64,000 nucleotides of DNA from Verrucomicrobiia bacterium (GTDB lineage: Bacteria > Verrucomicrobiota > Verrucomicrobiia > Limisphaerales > UBA8199), in assembly GCA_035946615.1 (NCBI GenBank), contig DASYZB010000012.1, positions 1 to 64,000 of the forward strand, in the 5' to 3' direction. The position numbers and the translations under genes are program-made. Below the pieces are notes generated by a model. That model saw only the letters and a program-made list of their open reading frames with translations. It did not search any database and had not been told where the DNA came from. The stretch's first letter is position 1. Each line of letters begins with the position of its first letter. Below are positions 35,700 to 44,648 of this stretch, piece after piece.

Positions 35700-36742
35700 T
35701 GGATAAAGTTGTCAGAATCGCTCGGTTCTGCGCGGCGATGGCGCTGATGGCTTCGGTGGCGGCCGCGCAGGGCGTCCCCGCACCCGGCGCCGAAACTTTT
35801 CGTGTGCTGGCCGCGGGCAAAACATCCGCCGATTTTTCCCCAAACTCTCTCCCAGCCACCAACCTCGCTTGGACCCGGGGAGCCGAGTCCCTCGCCCTGG
35901 TGCAGGCCGAAAAGATTGTCTGGCAATTTAACTACGGCGCCGTCGCGGCCAAACCCTTCTTCCATCCGGTGGCGGTGGCAGGAGGACCGGTGTTGACCTG
36001 CGACCGGCCACCGGGCCACACCTGGCACCACGCCTTATGGTTTTCGTGGAAATTCATCGATGGTGTCAATTATTGGGAGGAGGACCCGAAGACCGGCGTG
36101 GCGGCGGGACTGACGACCTGGCGCGAACCGCAGATTGAAACGCGCCCCGATTTCTCCGCCCGCATCGCGATGGACCTCAGCTACCACCTTCCCGGTCAGC
36201 CGCCGGTCATGACCGAGCATCGCGTGATTGAGGTCTCGCCGGCGGACAAGAATGGCGCTTATTCGCAGGACTGGACGATGACATTCCGTGCCGCGGACAA
36301 AGACGTGGTTCTGAACCGCACGCCCCTGCCCGGTGAATCGGGCGGGCAACCCTGGGGCGGCTACGCCGGCTTGTCGGTCCGGTTCGCAAATGAGATCAAA
36401 GACGCCCGCGCCCTCACGCCGCGCGAACAGGTGGGCTTTGCTGAGGGAAAGTATCGCGGAAAAGCGGCGGCGATGGACTACACCGGAATTTTTGAAGGCC
36501 GGGAAGCGGGCATTGCCATTTTCGATGTGGCCGCCAACCTCAACAGCCCCTCGCCGTGGTATGCCATCAGCGATAGCTCGATGCATTATTTCAGCCCGGC
36601 GGTCATCCAGGATGGGCCGCATACGCTCCCAGCGGGCCAGAGCTTCACGTTGCGTTACCGGGTGGCGATTCATCCGGGACGCTGGAGCCTGCAGCAGTTG
36701 CGCCAGGCGGCGGACCAGTACGCGACGGCCAGGAGCAAATAA
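35696..36742 (+). CDS. secreted DUF6807 (PmoA-like) protein
   Basis: This 348-residue protein starts with MMDKVVRIARFCAAMALMAS, a signal peptide. The body matches the DUF6807 family: VLTCDRPPGHTWHHALWFSW and YWEEDPKTG near the middle, then DYTGIFEGREAGIAIFDV and DSSMHYFSPAVI. These proteins are common beside Gfo/Idh/MocA oxidoreductases in sugar loci, and their activity is unproven. Start ATG at 35696 overlaps the preceding stop (ATGA). It lies 28 bases ahead of the TIM-barrel gene. Confidence 0.9.
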   Translation: MMDKVVRIARFCAAMALMASVAAAQGVPAPGAETFRVLAAGKTSADFSPNSLPATNLAWTRGAESLALVQAEKIVWQFNYGAVAAKPFFHPVAVAGGPVLTCDRPPGHTWHHALWFSWKFIDGVNYWEEDPKTGVAAGLTTWREPQIETRPDFSARIAMDLSYHLPGQPPVMTEHRVIEVSPADKNGAYSQDWTMTFRAADKDVVLNRTPLPGESGGQPWGGYAGLSVRFANEIKDARALTPREQVGFAEGKYRGKAAAMDYTGIFEGREAGIAIFDVAANLNSPSPWYAISDSSMHYFSPAVIQDGPHTLPAGQSFTLRYRVAIHPGRWSLQQLRQAADQYATARSK

Positions 36743-36769
36743 ACCTTTAACACCAACCAGAAAGGAAAC

Positions 36770-37666
36770 ATGGGCAGGATCAAGCTCGGCATCAACATGG
36801 AATTTGTTCGCCACGAGGACAAGAATTTCGACTGGGGGGTTGCGAAAGCCGCGCAGCTTGGCTATGAATTTGTCGAGCCGATGCTGCACTGGGGCCGCGA
36901 GTTGCTCAGCGAGGCGGGTTACTTTCACAGCGTTTCCATTCTCGACGACCCTCTCCGGATCAAACGCGCCTGCGAGCGGCATCAGATCAAACTATCCGGC
37001 TTTTCCGCGCACACCCCGTTGTGCAAGCCGGAAATCAGCGTGGAATATCTCAAGCAGGCCATTCGCTTCGCCGCCGAATGCGGTGCTCCAGTTGTCAACA
37101 CTGACGAAGGCCCAAAACCAGCCTGGACCACCGAGGCGGAGGACCACGTCTTAATGCGCTACACCCTGTTCGAGGCGGCGCAGGTTGCCGAACCGCGCGG
37201 CATCCTTATTGGCCTCGAACCGCACCAATAATATAGCAAACATCCCGACGGGCTTGATCGCATTTACCGGCTGGTGCAGAGTCCCGCTCTCGGCATCAAT
37301 TTCGACACCGGCAACAGTTATTTGTGCGGACATGACCCTTGCGAGTGGCTGGAAAGGGTTCTCGACCGTTTGGTCCATTTACATGCCAAGGACATCTCGG
37401 TGGAGCAGTCCGCCAGCGACCGCGGCAAAATCACCGGCACACCCGTCGGCTGCGCCTGCGGCGACGGAGTCATTGACTGGGCGCGTGTCATTCGCATCTG
37501 CCGGAAGGCAAAGCGGGACGTGGTGTTCTCGGTGGAGTGCGGGACCGTGGAACAAGCCGAGCGCTCATTCAGGCATCTGACGAAATTGATGGCGGAGCCT
37601 GGCGCCGCCGGGGAAGCCGTTTTGCAGAAAAGTTTGGCGGCCATCGCCGCCCGCTCTTTCACTTAG
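36770..37666 (+). pseudogene. xylose-isomerase-like TIM-barrel sugar isomerase/epimerase, interrupted by in-frame TAA
   Basis: The ATG is preceded by a good ribosome site (GAAAGGA). Residues follow the sugar phosphate isomerase/epimerase barrel: IKLGINMEFVRH, ACERHQIKLSGFSAH, GAPVVNTDEGP and ILIGLEPHQ. A TAA at 37229-37231 then stops the frame. Without any frameshift the same frame continues YSKHPDGLDRIYRLVQ, LGINFDTGNSYLCG, HLHAKDISVEQ and FSVECGTVEQAERS to the true end at 37666. Only one codon is at fault (CAA is the preceding codon). It is either a recent nonsense change or a base error. Intact, it would be a 298-residue third enzyme of the operon. Confidence 0.85.
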
Positions 37667-38114
37667 CAGAGGCCTCCGGCGTTTCCGCGTGCTCGGACCA
37701 ATAAATCCCCAGCATCCGGATGCGGTCTCTGAACCGAGTCCACTCGATAGGCTTGGTCATGTAAGAATTGACCCCCAACGCATAGGCTCGCTTGATGTCC
37801 TCTTGCAGCGGCGAGGACGACATCACCACCACCGGGATGACCCGCTGCTCGGTCGCCGCCTCGGAGCGGAGCCACTCCAGAAAATCGAACCCGCTCATCC
37901 CAGGCATCTTCAAATCCAGCAAAATCACATTCGGCACCGGAAACTTCGCGCGGTCCGCATATTGGCCTTCGCCTCTCAAGTATCGGACGGCGTTTCTGCC
38001 GTCAGTGACAATGCGCAGGCCCAGGTAGGCCGGGGCTTGCTTGAATTCGCGCTCGACGAAGAACGCGTCATTGGGGTCGTCCTCGACGAGCAGGAAGTAG
38101 GTTGGTTTAGCCAT
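37659..38114 (-). CDS. single-domain response regulator (Rcp1-like)
   Basis: This 151-residue receiver has acidic residues in LLVEDDPNDAFF, phospho-acceptor D67 in VILLDLKMPG and Lys121 in MTKPIEW. The DPNDAFFVEREFK start and the long loop before D67 place it near the Rcp1-type regulators that pair with phytochrome-like kinases. It overlaps the isomerase gene tail-to-tail by eight bases. Confidence 0.9.
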   Translation of the reverse strand: MAKPTYFLLVEDDPNDAFFVEREFKQAPAYLGLRIVTDGRNAVRYLRGEGQYADRAKFPVPNVILLDLKMPGMSGFDFLEWLRSEAATEQRVIPVVVMSSSPLQEDIKRAYALGVNSYMTKPIEWTRFRDRIRMLGIYWSEHAETPEASAK

Positions 38115-38335
38115 AAAAGAGCGCGCTCACCTGGTATTGGTCACTATCGCACAGAAAACGGGCTGCTGCCACGCAGGACCCACCCCTGGCGCTATTTTGG
38201 CGATAATGAGCCTTGAAATTCAAAAATTGGGGACAACACCCGCCCAAATTACGGCTGCGGCCCGTTGCTGCCACATCTGGCCCCGAGTACCTTATGAAGG
38301 GAGACTTGTTCTTGGTATTTTACTTCGTTTTTGCT

Positions 38336-39325
38336 ATGAACCTAAAATCGGTCTGGGGCCTTTTCAAAGAGACAATAAACGAGTTCAACCAGGACCGTGT
38401 CCTGCGCCTGGCTGCTGCCACGGCTTATTATGCGATTTTTTCCATCGGTCCGTTGCTGGTGCTGGTAGCCGGGCTGGGCGGATTGATCTTCGGCCAGGCG
38501 CGGGTGAGAATTGAAGTGACGCGGCAGGTGGGGTCCTTTGTGGGCCCAAAATCCGCCGAGGTCATCGATTCGATGATGAGCGCGCAATTGATGCACGGCA
38601 GCCGCATGGCCACTCTCATCGGAGCAGTGGTCCTGTTCCTGGGCGCTACAGGGGCCTTTGGACAGTTGCAGGATTCGCTGAATACCATTTGGGGAGTGAC
38701 GACCAAACCCGGCCAAAGCATCGTCGCCTTTATCCGCGACCGTTTTTTCTCGCTGGCAATGGTGTTGGTGATCGCGTTCCTGCTTTTGGTTTCAATGGCC
38801 TTAACGGCTTTCGTGAATATTTTTGCCAAGTACCTTGCCACTCTTATCTCAGTGCCGCCCTGGTTGGCCCCGGTGTTCAACGCGGTTCTCTCTGTCGCCA
38901 CAACGGCTCTCCTGTTTGCCTTGATATTCAAGATTCTGCCCGATGTGAAGATTCGCTGGCGTCACGTTCGTGACGGGGCCATCGGCACAGCCCTGCTTTT
39001 CGCCGGCGGGCAACATCTCCTGGCCCTTTATCTGAAGCATGAAACCAGTGCCGCCGCGTATGGGGCCGGCAGCGCGTTTATGGCCATCCTTCTCTATGTC
39101 TATTACTCTTCGGTGATTCTTTATCTGGGCGCCGAGTTCACTCAGGTGTACGCCAGGTTCTATGGCTCTCGACTCGAGCCCAGCAAGTACGCCATCCGCA
39201 TTACGGACCACGAACGCGCCGAACAAGGAATGCCAACCAATGAGCAAATTGAGCGGGCCGCCCGCCGTAACACACAACCCGCCCAAGGTGCAAAGCCCGG
39301 CACAGCGCGCCCAGGCAGCCGTTAG
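38336..39325 (+). CDS. YihY/virulence factor BrkB family membrane protein
   Basis: This 329-residue protein has about six TM segments. Family marks are LRLAAATAYYAIFSIGPLLV at the front, GATGAFGQLQDSLNTIWGV in the middle, YGAGSAFMAILLYVYYSSV and YLGAEFTQVYARFYGS at the end. The family is widespread and its function unsettled. ATG 38336 fits the usual length; in-frame starts at 38294 and 38213 would add an unusual leader, and none has a clear ribosome site. Confidence 0.87.
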   Translation: MNLKSVWGLFKETINEFNQDRVLRLAAATAYYAIFSIGPLLVLVAGLGGLIFGQARVRIEVTRQVGSFVGPKSAEVIDSMMSAQLMHGSRMATLIGAVVLFLGATGAFGQLQDSLNTIWGVTTKPGQSIVAFIRDRFFSLAMVLVIAFLLLVSMALTAFVNIFAKYLATLISVPPWLAPVFNAVLSVATTALLFALIFKILPDVKIRWRHVRDGAIGTALLFAGGQHLLALYLKHETSAAAYGAGSAFMAILLYVYYSSVILYLGAEFTQVYARFYGSRLEPSKYAIRITDHERAEQGMPTNEQIERAARRNTQPAQGAKPGTARPGSR

Positions 39326-39349
39326 GACGCTCCAGACTCTCCACGCCGA

Positions 39350-39721
39350 TTACATCGGGGCGGCTTTGCCCGAGGGACAAATCATTAAGCAAGCCCAACC
39401 GGCGATGAAGCTGATGCCACCTACAGGGGTGATCATCCCGAGCCAGCGCAGATTGGTCAGCGCCAGCAGGTAGAGCGAGCCGGAAAAGATGACGATGCCG
39501 GCCAAAAACAGCCACCATGGGCCACGCCGCAAAGGGGTGTGTTCGGCCAGGATGAACAGCATGACGGCATGGATGAAATGGTAAAAGACGGCCTTCTCCC
39601 AGATAGCGGCGGTCTGGTTGCGTTCCAGGAGTGGGCGCAAGCTATGCGCGCCGAATGCCCCGAGGCCAACGGCCATCAACCCGAAGGCGGCTGCCAGGCG
39701 CAAGGCGGTTGAGTTGGTCAT
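39350..39721 (-). CDS. DUF423 (YgdD-like) small membrane protein
   Basis: This 123-residue protein has four TM segments. The DUF423 signature AAFGLMAVGLGAFGAHSLR is at the start, with WEKAVFYHFIHAVML next and PVGGISFIAGWACLM at the end. The function of the family is unknown. It is convergent with yihY and lies 21 bases downstream of the protease-like gene, reading in the same direction. Confidence 0.9.
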   Translation of the reverse strand: MTNSTALRLAAAFGLMAVGLGAFGAHSLRPLLERNQTAAIWEKAVFYHFIHAVMLFILAEHTPLRRGPWWLFLAGIVIFSGSLYLLALTNLRWLGMITPVGGISFIAGWACLMICPSGKAAPM

Positions 39722-39742
39722 AATGATTCGCGGGCTTTGGTT

Positions 39743-40639
39743 CTATTTAGTCTCAACAGGCGCCTCTTTCTTTTCGCCGGCAGCGGGGGTTTCTTTCTCT
39801 TTCTTTTCGCTGGCTGGCGGGGCTTGTTTGGCTGCCTTGAGGATGTCCTCGGCGGGTATGATGATTGCCGTGATGTTCGCTTGCTGCGGGCTTAGAATCC
39901 CCATACCGCCCCCGCCGTGGTTTTTCAATGCGCGCATGACAAAGACGCCCAGGACCTTGCCGTCCAGGGTGAACGCCGGACAGCCCAGGGCCGTCATGGT
40001 CAGGGAGTTCTCGGGGACGTAAAAGAGGCGGGGCCGTTCGACAATGGCGGCGATGCGCTCGACCGAGGCGGAGTAGGCGCGGCCAGCGGCGTTGCCAAGC
40101 CGGTTGAGGGTGATGACCTGATCGAGCAACCCGGCCTTGGCGTTTTGGGCCAGGTCGAGAGCGATGAAGGGATTGGCCGGAGGGGCCTTGGGCCGCACAA
40201 AGGCAAGGTCCAGGTCCCGGTCACGCAGGACCACCTCGGCAGGTATTTCGCTGCCGTCGTCCAGGAGAATCTTAATATCACTGAGCTCAGTCTCCATTTT
40301 GAACTTCGAATCGTCATCCGACATGCCTGACATCATGCTTTGGATCATCTGCCCGGGGTCAGTGGCGGCGAGCGATAGAACAACGAGGCCGGAAGGGTCG
40401 AGCACCGTGCCAGTCACATCCTGGCGCGATTCGTTGGCCTGGCCGCCCATGCCGCCCATGGAAAACTTGCTTTTGACGACCAATTGGACAGTGACCACGG
40501 CGTGCTGGTTTGCTTTGAAAATGGCCCTGCCCTTCTCCGCCAACTCATCGGCGAGGGCCGGGCCACCGGCAAAAGCCATGAAAGCGGCCAATAGCATCGG
40601 CAGCCGGCAATACGGAAACAGCCGTGGAGTTCGAGTCAT
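39743..40639 (-). CDS. secreted trypsin-fold protein lacking the catalytic triad
   Basis: This 298-residue secreted protein has a signal peptide (MLLAAFMAFAGGPALA) and a chymotrypsin-like fold in outline. VTGTVLDPSGLVVLSLAATD stands where HtrA proteins have the strand leading to TNxHV, and TALGCPAFTLDGKVLGVFV stands where the GNSGGP loop should be. The usual His and Ser are therefore absent, so it is unlikely to be a protease. The C-terminus is a Lys/Glu-rich low-complexity tail. It lies downstream of a full-length HtrA protease on the same strand (193-base gap) and may regulate or bind substrates for it. Confidence 0.75.
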   Translation of the reverse strand: MTRTPRLFPYCRLPMLLAAFMAFAGGPALADELAEKGRAIFKANQHAVVTVQLVVKSKFSMGGMGGQANESRQDVTGTVLDPSGLVVLSLAATDPGQMIQSMMSGMSDDDSKFKMETELSDIKILLDDGSEIPAEVVLRDRDLDLAFVRPKAPPANPFIALDLAQNAKAGLLDQVITLNRLGNAAGRAYSASVERIAAIVERPRLFYVPENSLTMTALGCPAFTLDGKVLGVFVMRALKNHGGGGMGILSPQQANITAIIIPAEDILKAAKQAPPASEKKEKETPAAGEKKEAPVETK

Positions 40640-40749
40640 AGGATTCCTTTTATTTTGTGATTGCTCAATTCATTAGACACTCGGAGACGAGGCATTCCCC
40701 GCCCCTGGAAGAGCTAAACCTGGGGCCGTGGCATAGACTAAGGGGAGAC

Positions 40750-40776
40750 CCCTCTCCCCTTCGGCAGGGGAGAGGG
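40750..40776. repeat. CCCTCTCC-type inverted repeat, copy 2
   Basis: Arms CCCTCTCCCCT (40750-40760) and AGGGGAGAGGG (40766-40776) around the loop TCGGC: an 11-bp perfect stem between two minus-strand genes. The core is shared with 28226 and 55113. Confidence 0.75.
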
Positions 40777-40831
40777 AGATGCATCGGCAGATTAAAGATG
40801 TAGTTCATGTTAGGGAGGCCTCAAGTAACGG

Positions 40832-42898
40832 TCACGATTTTTTCCAAGCGGGTTCGAGTTCGACAAAAACGGTATGAATGCCACGCAGCACCTTCAATAC
40901 GACAAAGGACCTTTTGTCGCGAGCGATGGCGGTCATAACAGATTTGAGGGCGTCCACATCCGGGACGGGTTGGCCGTCCACCTCGACGATGAGGTCATCG
41001 ACGTAGAGGGAGCCGAGTTCAGCCCAGCCTCCGGACTTGACATCCTCGACCAGGACGCCGCGCTGATCGGCCGGCCATTGCTGGTCGGCAGTATCAAAGA
41101 AGGCTATATTGCGGGCGGTGAAATCGAAATCATCGTTTTGATACTTCTTCATCTCACGCCGGAGTTTGGGCGAACGCTCGAGCCCCACTGGGATGGACAG
41201 CCGGTTTGTGCCGCGCAAGACGGACAACCGGATTTGGGCGCCGATATCGTATTGGCGAATCAAAGCCGCGAAATCCTCCTCGTCCTCGGGCCCGGAGGCG
41301 GTGAGTTTTTGGTCATCGACAGCGGTGAGGAAGTCGCCGGGTTTGAGGCCGGCTTTGTCAGCGGTGGTATTGGGATAGACCTCGGTAATATAGAATCCTT
41401 TGAGGGCCGGCTGACCGATCTGGCGGGCGATGTCGCGGCTGATGACATGAGTCTCTACGGGCAGCCAGGCCTTTGTGACTTCAAGCCCCGGGTCGCGCAG
41501 TTCCTGGATGCCGAGCTTAACAACCGTCAAATAGCGCTGGGACTCGCGTTCGAAGGTGGCAATGGCCGGAGTCAGATCGGTGCGGCCTTTGGTCAATGCA
41601 TCGGTCAGGCGGACCAATTCCTCGACATTCTTGACCGGGGTGTGATTGACCTCGGTGATGACATCTTTGGAATCCAGAGCGGGTTTGGCTTCCCCGGCGG
41701 GGCCACCGGGGCGGACGGAGGTGACCAGGACGCCTTCTTGATTGGTGCGTTTCATTTCTTTGGCAGCCAGGAAAGAGAGGTTGCGCACAGTCAATCCCCA
41801 TTGTTTGAGTTCCTGTTCTTTGGGGTTGAGTTCGCCGCGTTCGACCGGGCGGATGGCAAAGGTCATTTGCTGGCCGGCGCGCAGGACGACGGCACTGACG
41901 TCTTTATCGAGGGGGAGGCTGGTGGACAGGCGCATGAAATCGGGCAGCTCCTCATCAAAACGAACCGTGGTAGCCTTGCCATTCAGGCTCAGAAGCAAAT
42001 CGCCCGCTTGCAGGCCCGCCTCGGCGGCAGGGGACCCGTTGATGACGCCGCTGATGATAACTCCGCGCGCATCTTTGACTTCGGTGTGTTTGAAAAGCGG
42101 CTGCACATCCAGGCCCAGCCAGCTCCGCTGGATTTTGCCATGCGCGATGAGTTCGCGCGCGATGCCCTGGGCGAGATTGCCGGGAATGGCGCCGCTGAGG
42201 CCAAAGCGGATTTCGTTAATGCCAATAATCTGGCCGGAAAGGTTCACCAGCGGGCCGCCGGAATTGCCGCCGTAGATGGCGGCGTCGTGCCCAATCCATC
42301 GCACCAGTGAACCCACATCCTCGCCGTCGAGCCGGAAGCGGCCCAGGGTACCGAACATGCGGGGCATAATCATTTCGCCGTTGCTGATGATGCCCAGGGT
42401 GACTGATTGCGACAAGGCCATGGGACTGCCCATCGCCAGGACTGGGTCGCCCACGCGAATTCGAGAGGAATCGCCGAAGGAGGCTGGGACAAACTCGCGG
42501 GGCTGCCCGGGTTTGAGCTTGATGACGGAGATATCGGTCAGCGGGTCGGTGCCGACCAACTCGGCCTCGATTTCCTCGCGGTTCCAGAGGGTGCAGATCA
42601 ACCGCGCGGCATGACCGGCCACATGATGGTTGGTGATGATATAACCGTCCCGGGTGATGATGGCTCCGCTGCCGACGGCCTGTTGCTTAAACTCACGCCC
42701 GTCGCGGTATTCGGTCATCACGACGCGGATGCGGACAAGAGAAGGCCGCATATGGCCGATGGCCAGGTCGATAGCCGCGCGCACATCGGGGCTCATCTCC
42801 TGTCCCGCGAATGCGTTCTGCGCGCCAGCGTCCGCGAGAATGAAGGCCAAGCCGATAGTGAGGGTGGCAGGAAGTTTGGACCAGTGTTTCACGGCCAT
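40832..42898 (-). CDS. HtrA/DegP-type serine protease with four PDZ domains
   Basis: This protein of 688 residues from ATG 42898 (the frame extends upstream to 43039 but without a signal peptide) has a signal-like start (LTIGLAFILADAGAQ). The S1C protease domain carries catalytic H92 (TNHHV), D122 (LTDISVIKL) and S213 (GGNSGGPLV). Four PDZ-like domains follow: VIISGVINGSPAAEAGLQAG, VLVTSVRPGGPAGEAKPALD, YITEVYPNTTADKAGLKPG and VLVEDVKSGGWAELGSLYV. DegP has two, so this is an enlarged relative. It should act in periplasmic protein quality control. Its minus-strand neighbour is a catalytically dead relative of the fold. Confidence 0.92.
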   Translation of the reverse strand: MAVKHWSKLPATLTIGLAFILADAGAQNAFAGQEMSPDVRAAIDLAIGHMRPSLVRIRVVMTEYRDGREFKQQAVGSGAIITRDGYIITNHHVAGHAARLICTLWNREEIEAELVGTDPLTDISVIKLKPGQPREFVPASFGDSSRIRVGDPVLAMGSPMALSQSVTLGIISNGEMIMPRMFGTLGRFRLDGEDVGSLVRWIGHDAAIYGGNSGGPLVNLSGQIIGINEIRFGLSGAIPGNLAQGIARELIAHGKIQRSWLGLDVQPLFKHTEVKDARGVIISGVINGSPAAEAGLQAGDLLLSLNGKATTVRFDEELPDFMRLSTSLPLDKDVSAVVLRAGQQMTFAIRPVERGELNPKEQELKQWGLTVRNLSFLAAKEMKRTNQEGVLVTSVRPGGPAGEAKPALDSKDVITEVNHTPVKNVEELVRLTDALTKGRTDLTPAIATFERESQRYLTVVKLGIQELRDPGLEVTKAWLPVETHVISRDIARQIGQPALKGFYITEVYPNTTADKAGLKPGDFLTAVDDQKLTASGPEDEEDFAALIRQYDIGAQIRLSVLRGTNRLSIPVGLERSPKLRREMKKYQNDDFDFTARNIAFFDTADQQWPADQRGVLVEDVKSGGWAELGSLYVDDLIVEVDGQPVPDVDALKSVMTAIARDKRSFVVLKVLRGIHTVFVELEPAWKKS

Positions 42899-43213
42899 CC
42901 TCTTATTTAGAACAAAACCAGCCAGAAGCAAGCGGCCGATGGCAAACCGCACTGCGGCATTCAAAACGCTAATCTTCGCTAATCGAAGGGCATGGTCCAT
43001 GACCAGTGGATGACAAGCCGCGACAAAGGCTCTTCCCACCGCACCACGGAGAACAGTAATTTGGCAAAGGCTGGTGCATGTGACAAATTAGGCCGTCCCA
43101 TGCGTGAGAAATGATGGATTATTCTCATCGATCCGCCGAGCTCGAGGCGCCGCGGCGAAAGGCCTTCCGACTTGGGCTGCGCCTCGCCGACAGCTTTTTT
43201 GTGAGCTAGGTTG
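42899..43213. other. intergenic, no gene seen
   Basis: The divergent gap between the HtrA start and a small membrane frame on the plus strand. It contains an 8-T run near 43194 but no convincing gene, terminator or promoter. A weak inverted repeat around CGAGGCGC/GCGCCTCG lies at about 43142-43190. Confidence 0.45.
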
Positions 43214-43602
43214 ATGGATTGGTTCTACGGCTTGTGGGCGCTGATTGGGCTGATCCTCTGTTTAGTTTTCATTCCTATAGCGATCCGGCCCAATCTTCTG
43301 GTGGCTTGGACAATCCGGCGGCCAATGCAACTGAAACTGAGGCCGGAACGGAGCAGCGCAAAAAGAGCATTCCGAGGCGCGATTTAGGAGAATGGTTCAA
43401 ACGTCGAGTTCCGAAAAGCCAGAGGCTTGTGGTTTGGGTCCTTTTTCCACTGGGTTATGTTGCCGTATCTTCACTCGCTGACAATGGAGACCTCCGGGCT
43501 GTCCCGCAGGGGATGCTTAGGCTGGCGATCATCGCCCCGGTAATTCTCCAAATCTTCTGGATACCCAACGACAGGCTTCATAGGCTTATAGATGCGTTTT
43601 AA
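43214..43602 (+). pseudogene. small membrane protein, apparently frameshifted
   Basis: From ATG 43214 (TAGG a few bases upstream) a 57-codon frame gives a TM segment (LWALIGLILCLVFIPIAI) and a basic stretch, and stops at 43387. From about 43390 the frame that started at 43219 gives RLVVWVLFPLGYVAVSSLAD and RLAIIAPVILQIFWIP, two more TM segments. The simplest reading is one ~128-codon membrane protein with a frameshift near 43370. Two overlapping small genes are possible. I do not recognise the family. Confidence 0.4.
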
Positions 43603-43664
43603 CGGGCCGGCGTGACGCGGCTGCAGGCAGTCCGAATGAGCAAGTTGTTCCGGCCCCGCCCATG

Positions 43665-44648
43665 CTACACCTTCTTGCGGAAATACTCGATGGTGCGCAC
43701 CAACCCTTGGTCGAGGGGGACTTTGGGTTCCCAACCCAAGAGCTTGCGGGCGCGGGAGATGTCGGGTTGGCGCTGCTTGGGGTCATCCTGCGGCAGGGGC
43801 TTAAAGGAAACCCGGCTTCGGGAACCGGTGGCGCGGATAATCTGCTTGGCAAAATCGAGCACGGTCATTTCCGCGGGATTGCCAATATTCACCGGCAGGT
43901 TGTAATCACTCAACATCAACCGGTAAATGCCCTCGATAAGGTCCGATACATAACAAAAGCTGCGGGTCTGGAGGCCGCGCCCAAAGACGGTGAGCGGCTT
44001 ATTCTCGAGCGCCTGGCTGATGAAGGCGGGGACAACCCGTCCGTCATTCAGGCGCATGCGCGGCCCGTAGGTGTTAAAGATGCGCACGACACGGGTTTGG
44101 ACCTTATGCTCGCGGTGATAGGCCATGGTCATGGCCTCTGCAAAGCGCTTGGCTTCGTCGTAACACCCGCGAGGGCCGATCGTATTCACATTGCCCCAGT
44201 AATCCTCCGTCTGCGGGTGGACCAGCGGGTCGCCGTAAATCTCCGAGGTCGAGGCAATCAAAAACCGGGCGTTTTTGTTCTTGGCCAACCCGAGGGCTTT
44301 ATGGGTGCCCAACGAGCCCACTTTGAGGGTTTGGATGGGCAATTCGAGATAATCAATGGGGCTGGCCGGCGAAGCGAAATGCCAGACGTAATCCACCGCC
44401 GCATCCAGGAACAGGAACTCGGTCACATCCTGCTGGATGAACTTGAAATTCGGGTTACCGCCCAGGTGCGAAATGTTATCGACCGTTCCCGTGACGAAAT
44501 TATCGATGCCAATGACCTTGTGCCCGCGCGCCAGAAGCAAATCCGTCAGGTGCGACCCGAGGAAGCCGGCGGCGCCAGTGACGACGCTGGCCGGGGGGCG
44601 GAGGGGAGTCGAACGCCGCGCGGGGTTGCTTCCCGGGCGGCTCTTCAC
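43665..44648 (-). CDS. SDR family UDP-glucuronate decarboxylase-type enzyme
   Basis: This 327-residue NAD-dependent enzyme starts with the nucleotide-binding loop [18 protein letters not shown]. It has the catalytic YxxxK in [22 protein letters not shown] before it, and [17 protein letters not shown], all as in UDP-glucuronate decarboxylase (UXS), which makes UDP-xylose. The GTG start at 44648 overlaps the stop of the sugar transferase gene (GTGA). It is the last gene of the exopolysaccharide/exosortase operon and probably supplies a sugar nucleotide to it. Confidence 0.9.
   Translation of the reverse strand: MKSRPGSNPARRSTPLRPPASVVTGAAGFLGSHLTDLLLARGHKVIGIDNFVTGTVDNISHLGGNPNFKFIQQDVTEFLFLDAAVDYVWHFASPASPIDYLELPIQTLKVGSLGTHKALGLAKNKNARFLIASTSEIYGDPLVHPQTEDYWGNVNTIGPRGCYDEAKRFAEAMTMAYHREHKVQTRVVRIFNTYGPRMRLNDGRVVPAFISQALENKPLTVFGRGLQTRSFCYVSDLIEGIYRLMLSDYNLPVNIGNPAEMTVLDFAKQIIRATGSRSRVSFKPLPQDDPKQRQPDISRARKLLGWEPKVPLDQGLVRTIEYFRKKV

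Noticed and set aside
40874-42310. Long open frame on the plus strand (478 codons)
   Set aside because: It is antisense to the HtrA gene, whose triad and PDZ motifs are clear; high GC produces long open antisense frames.
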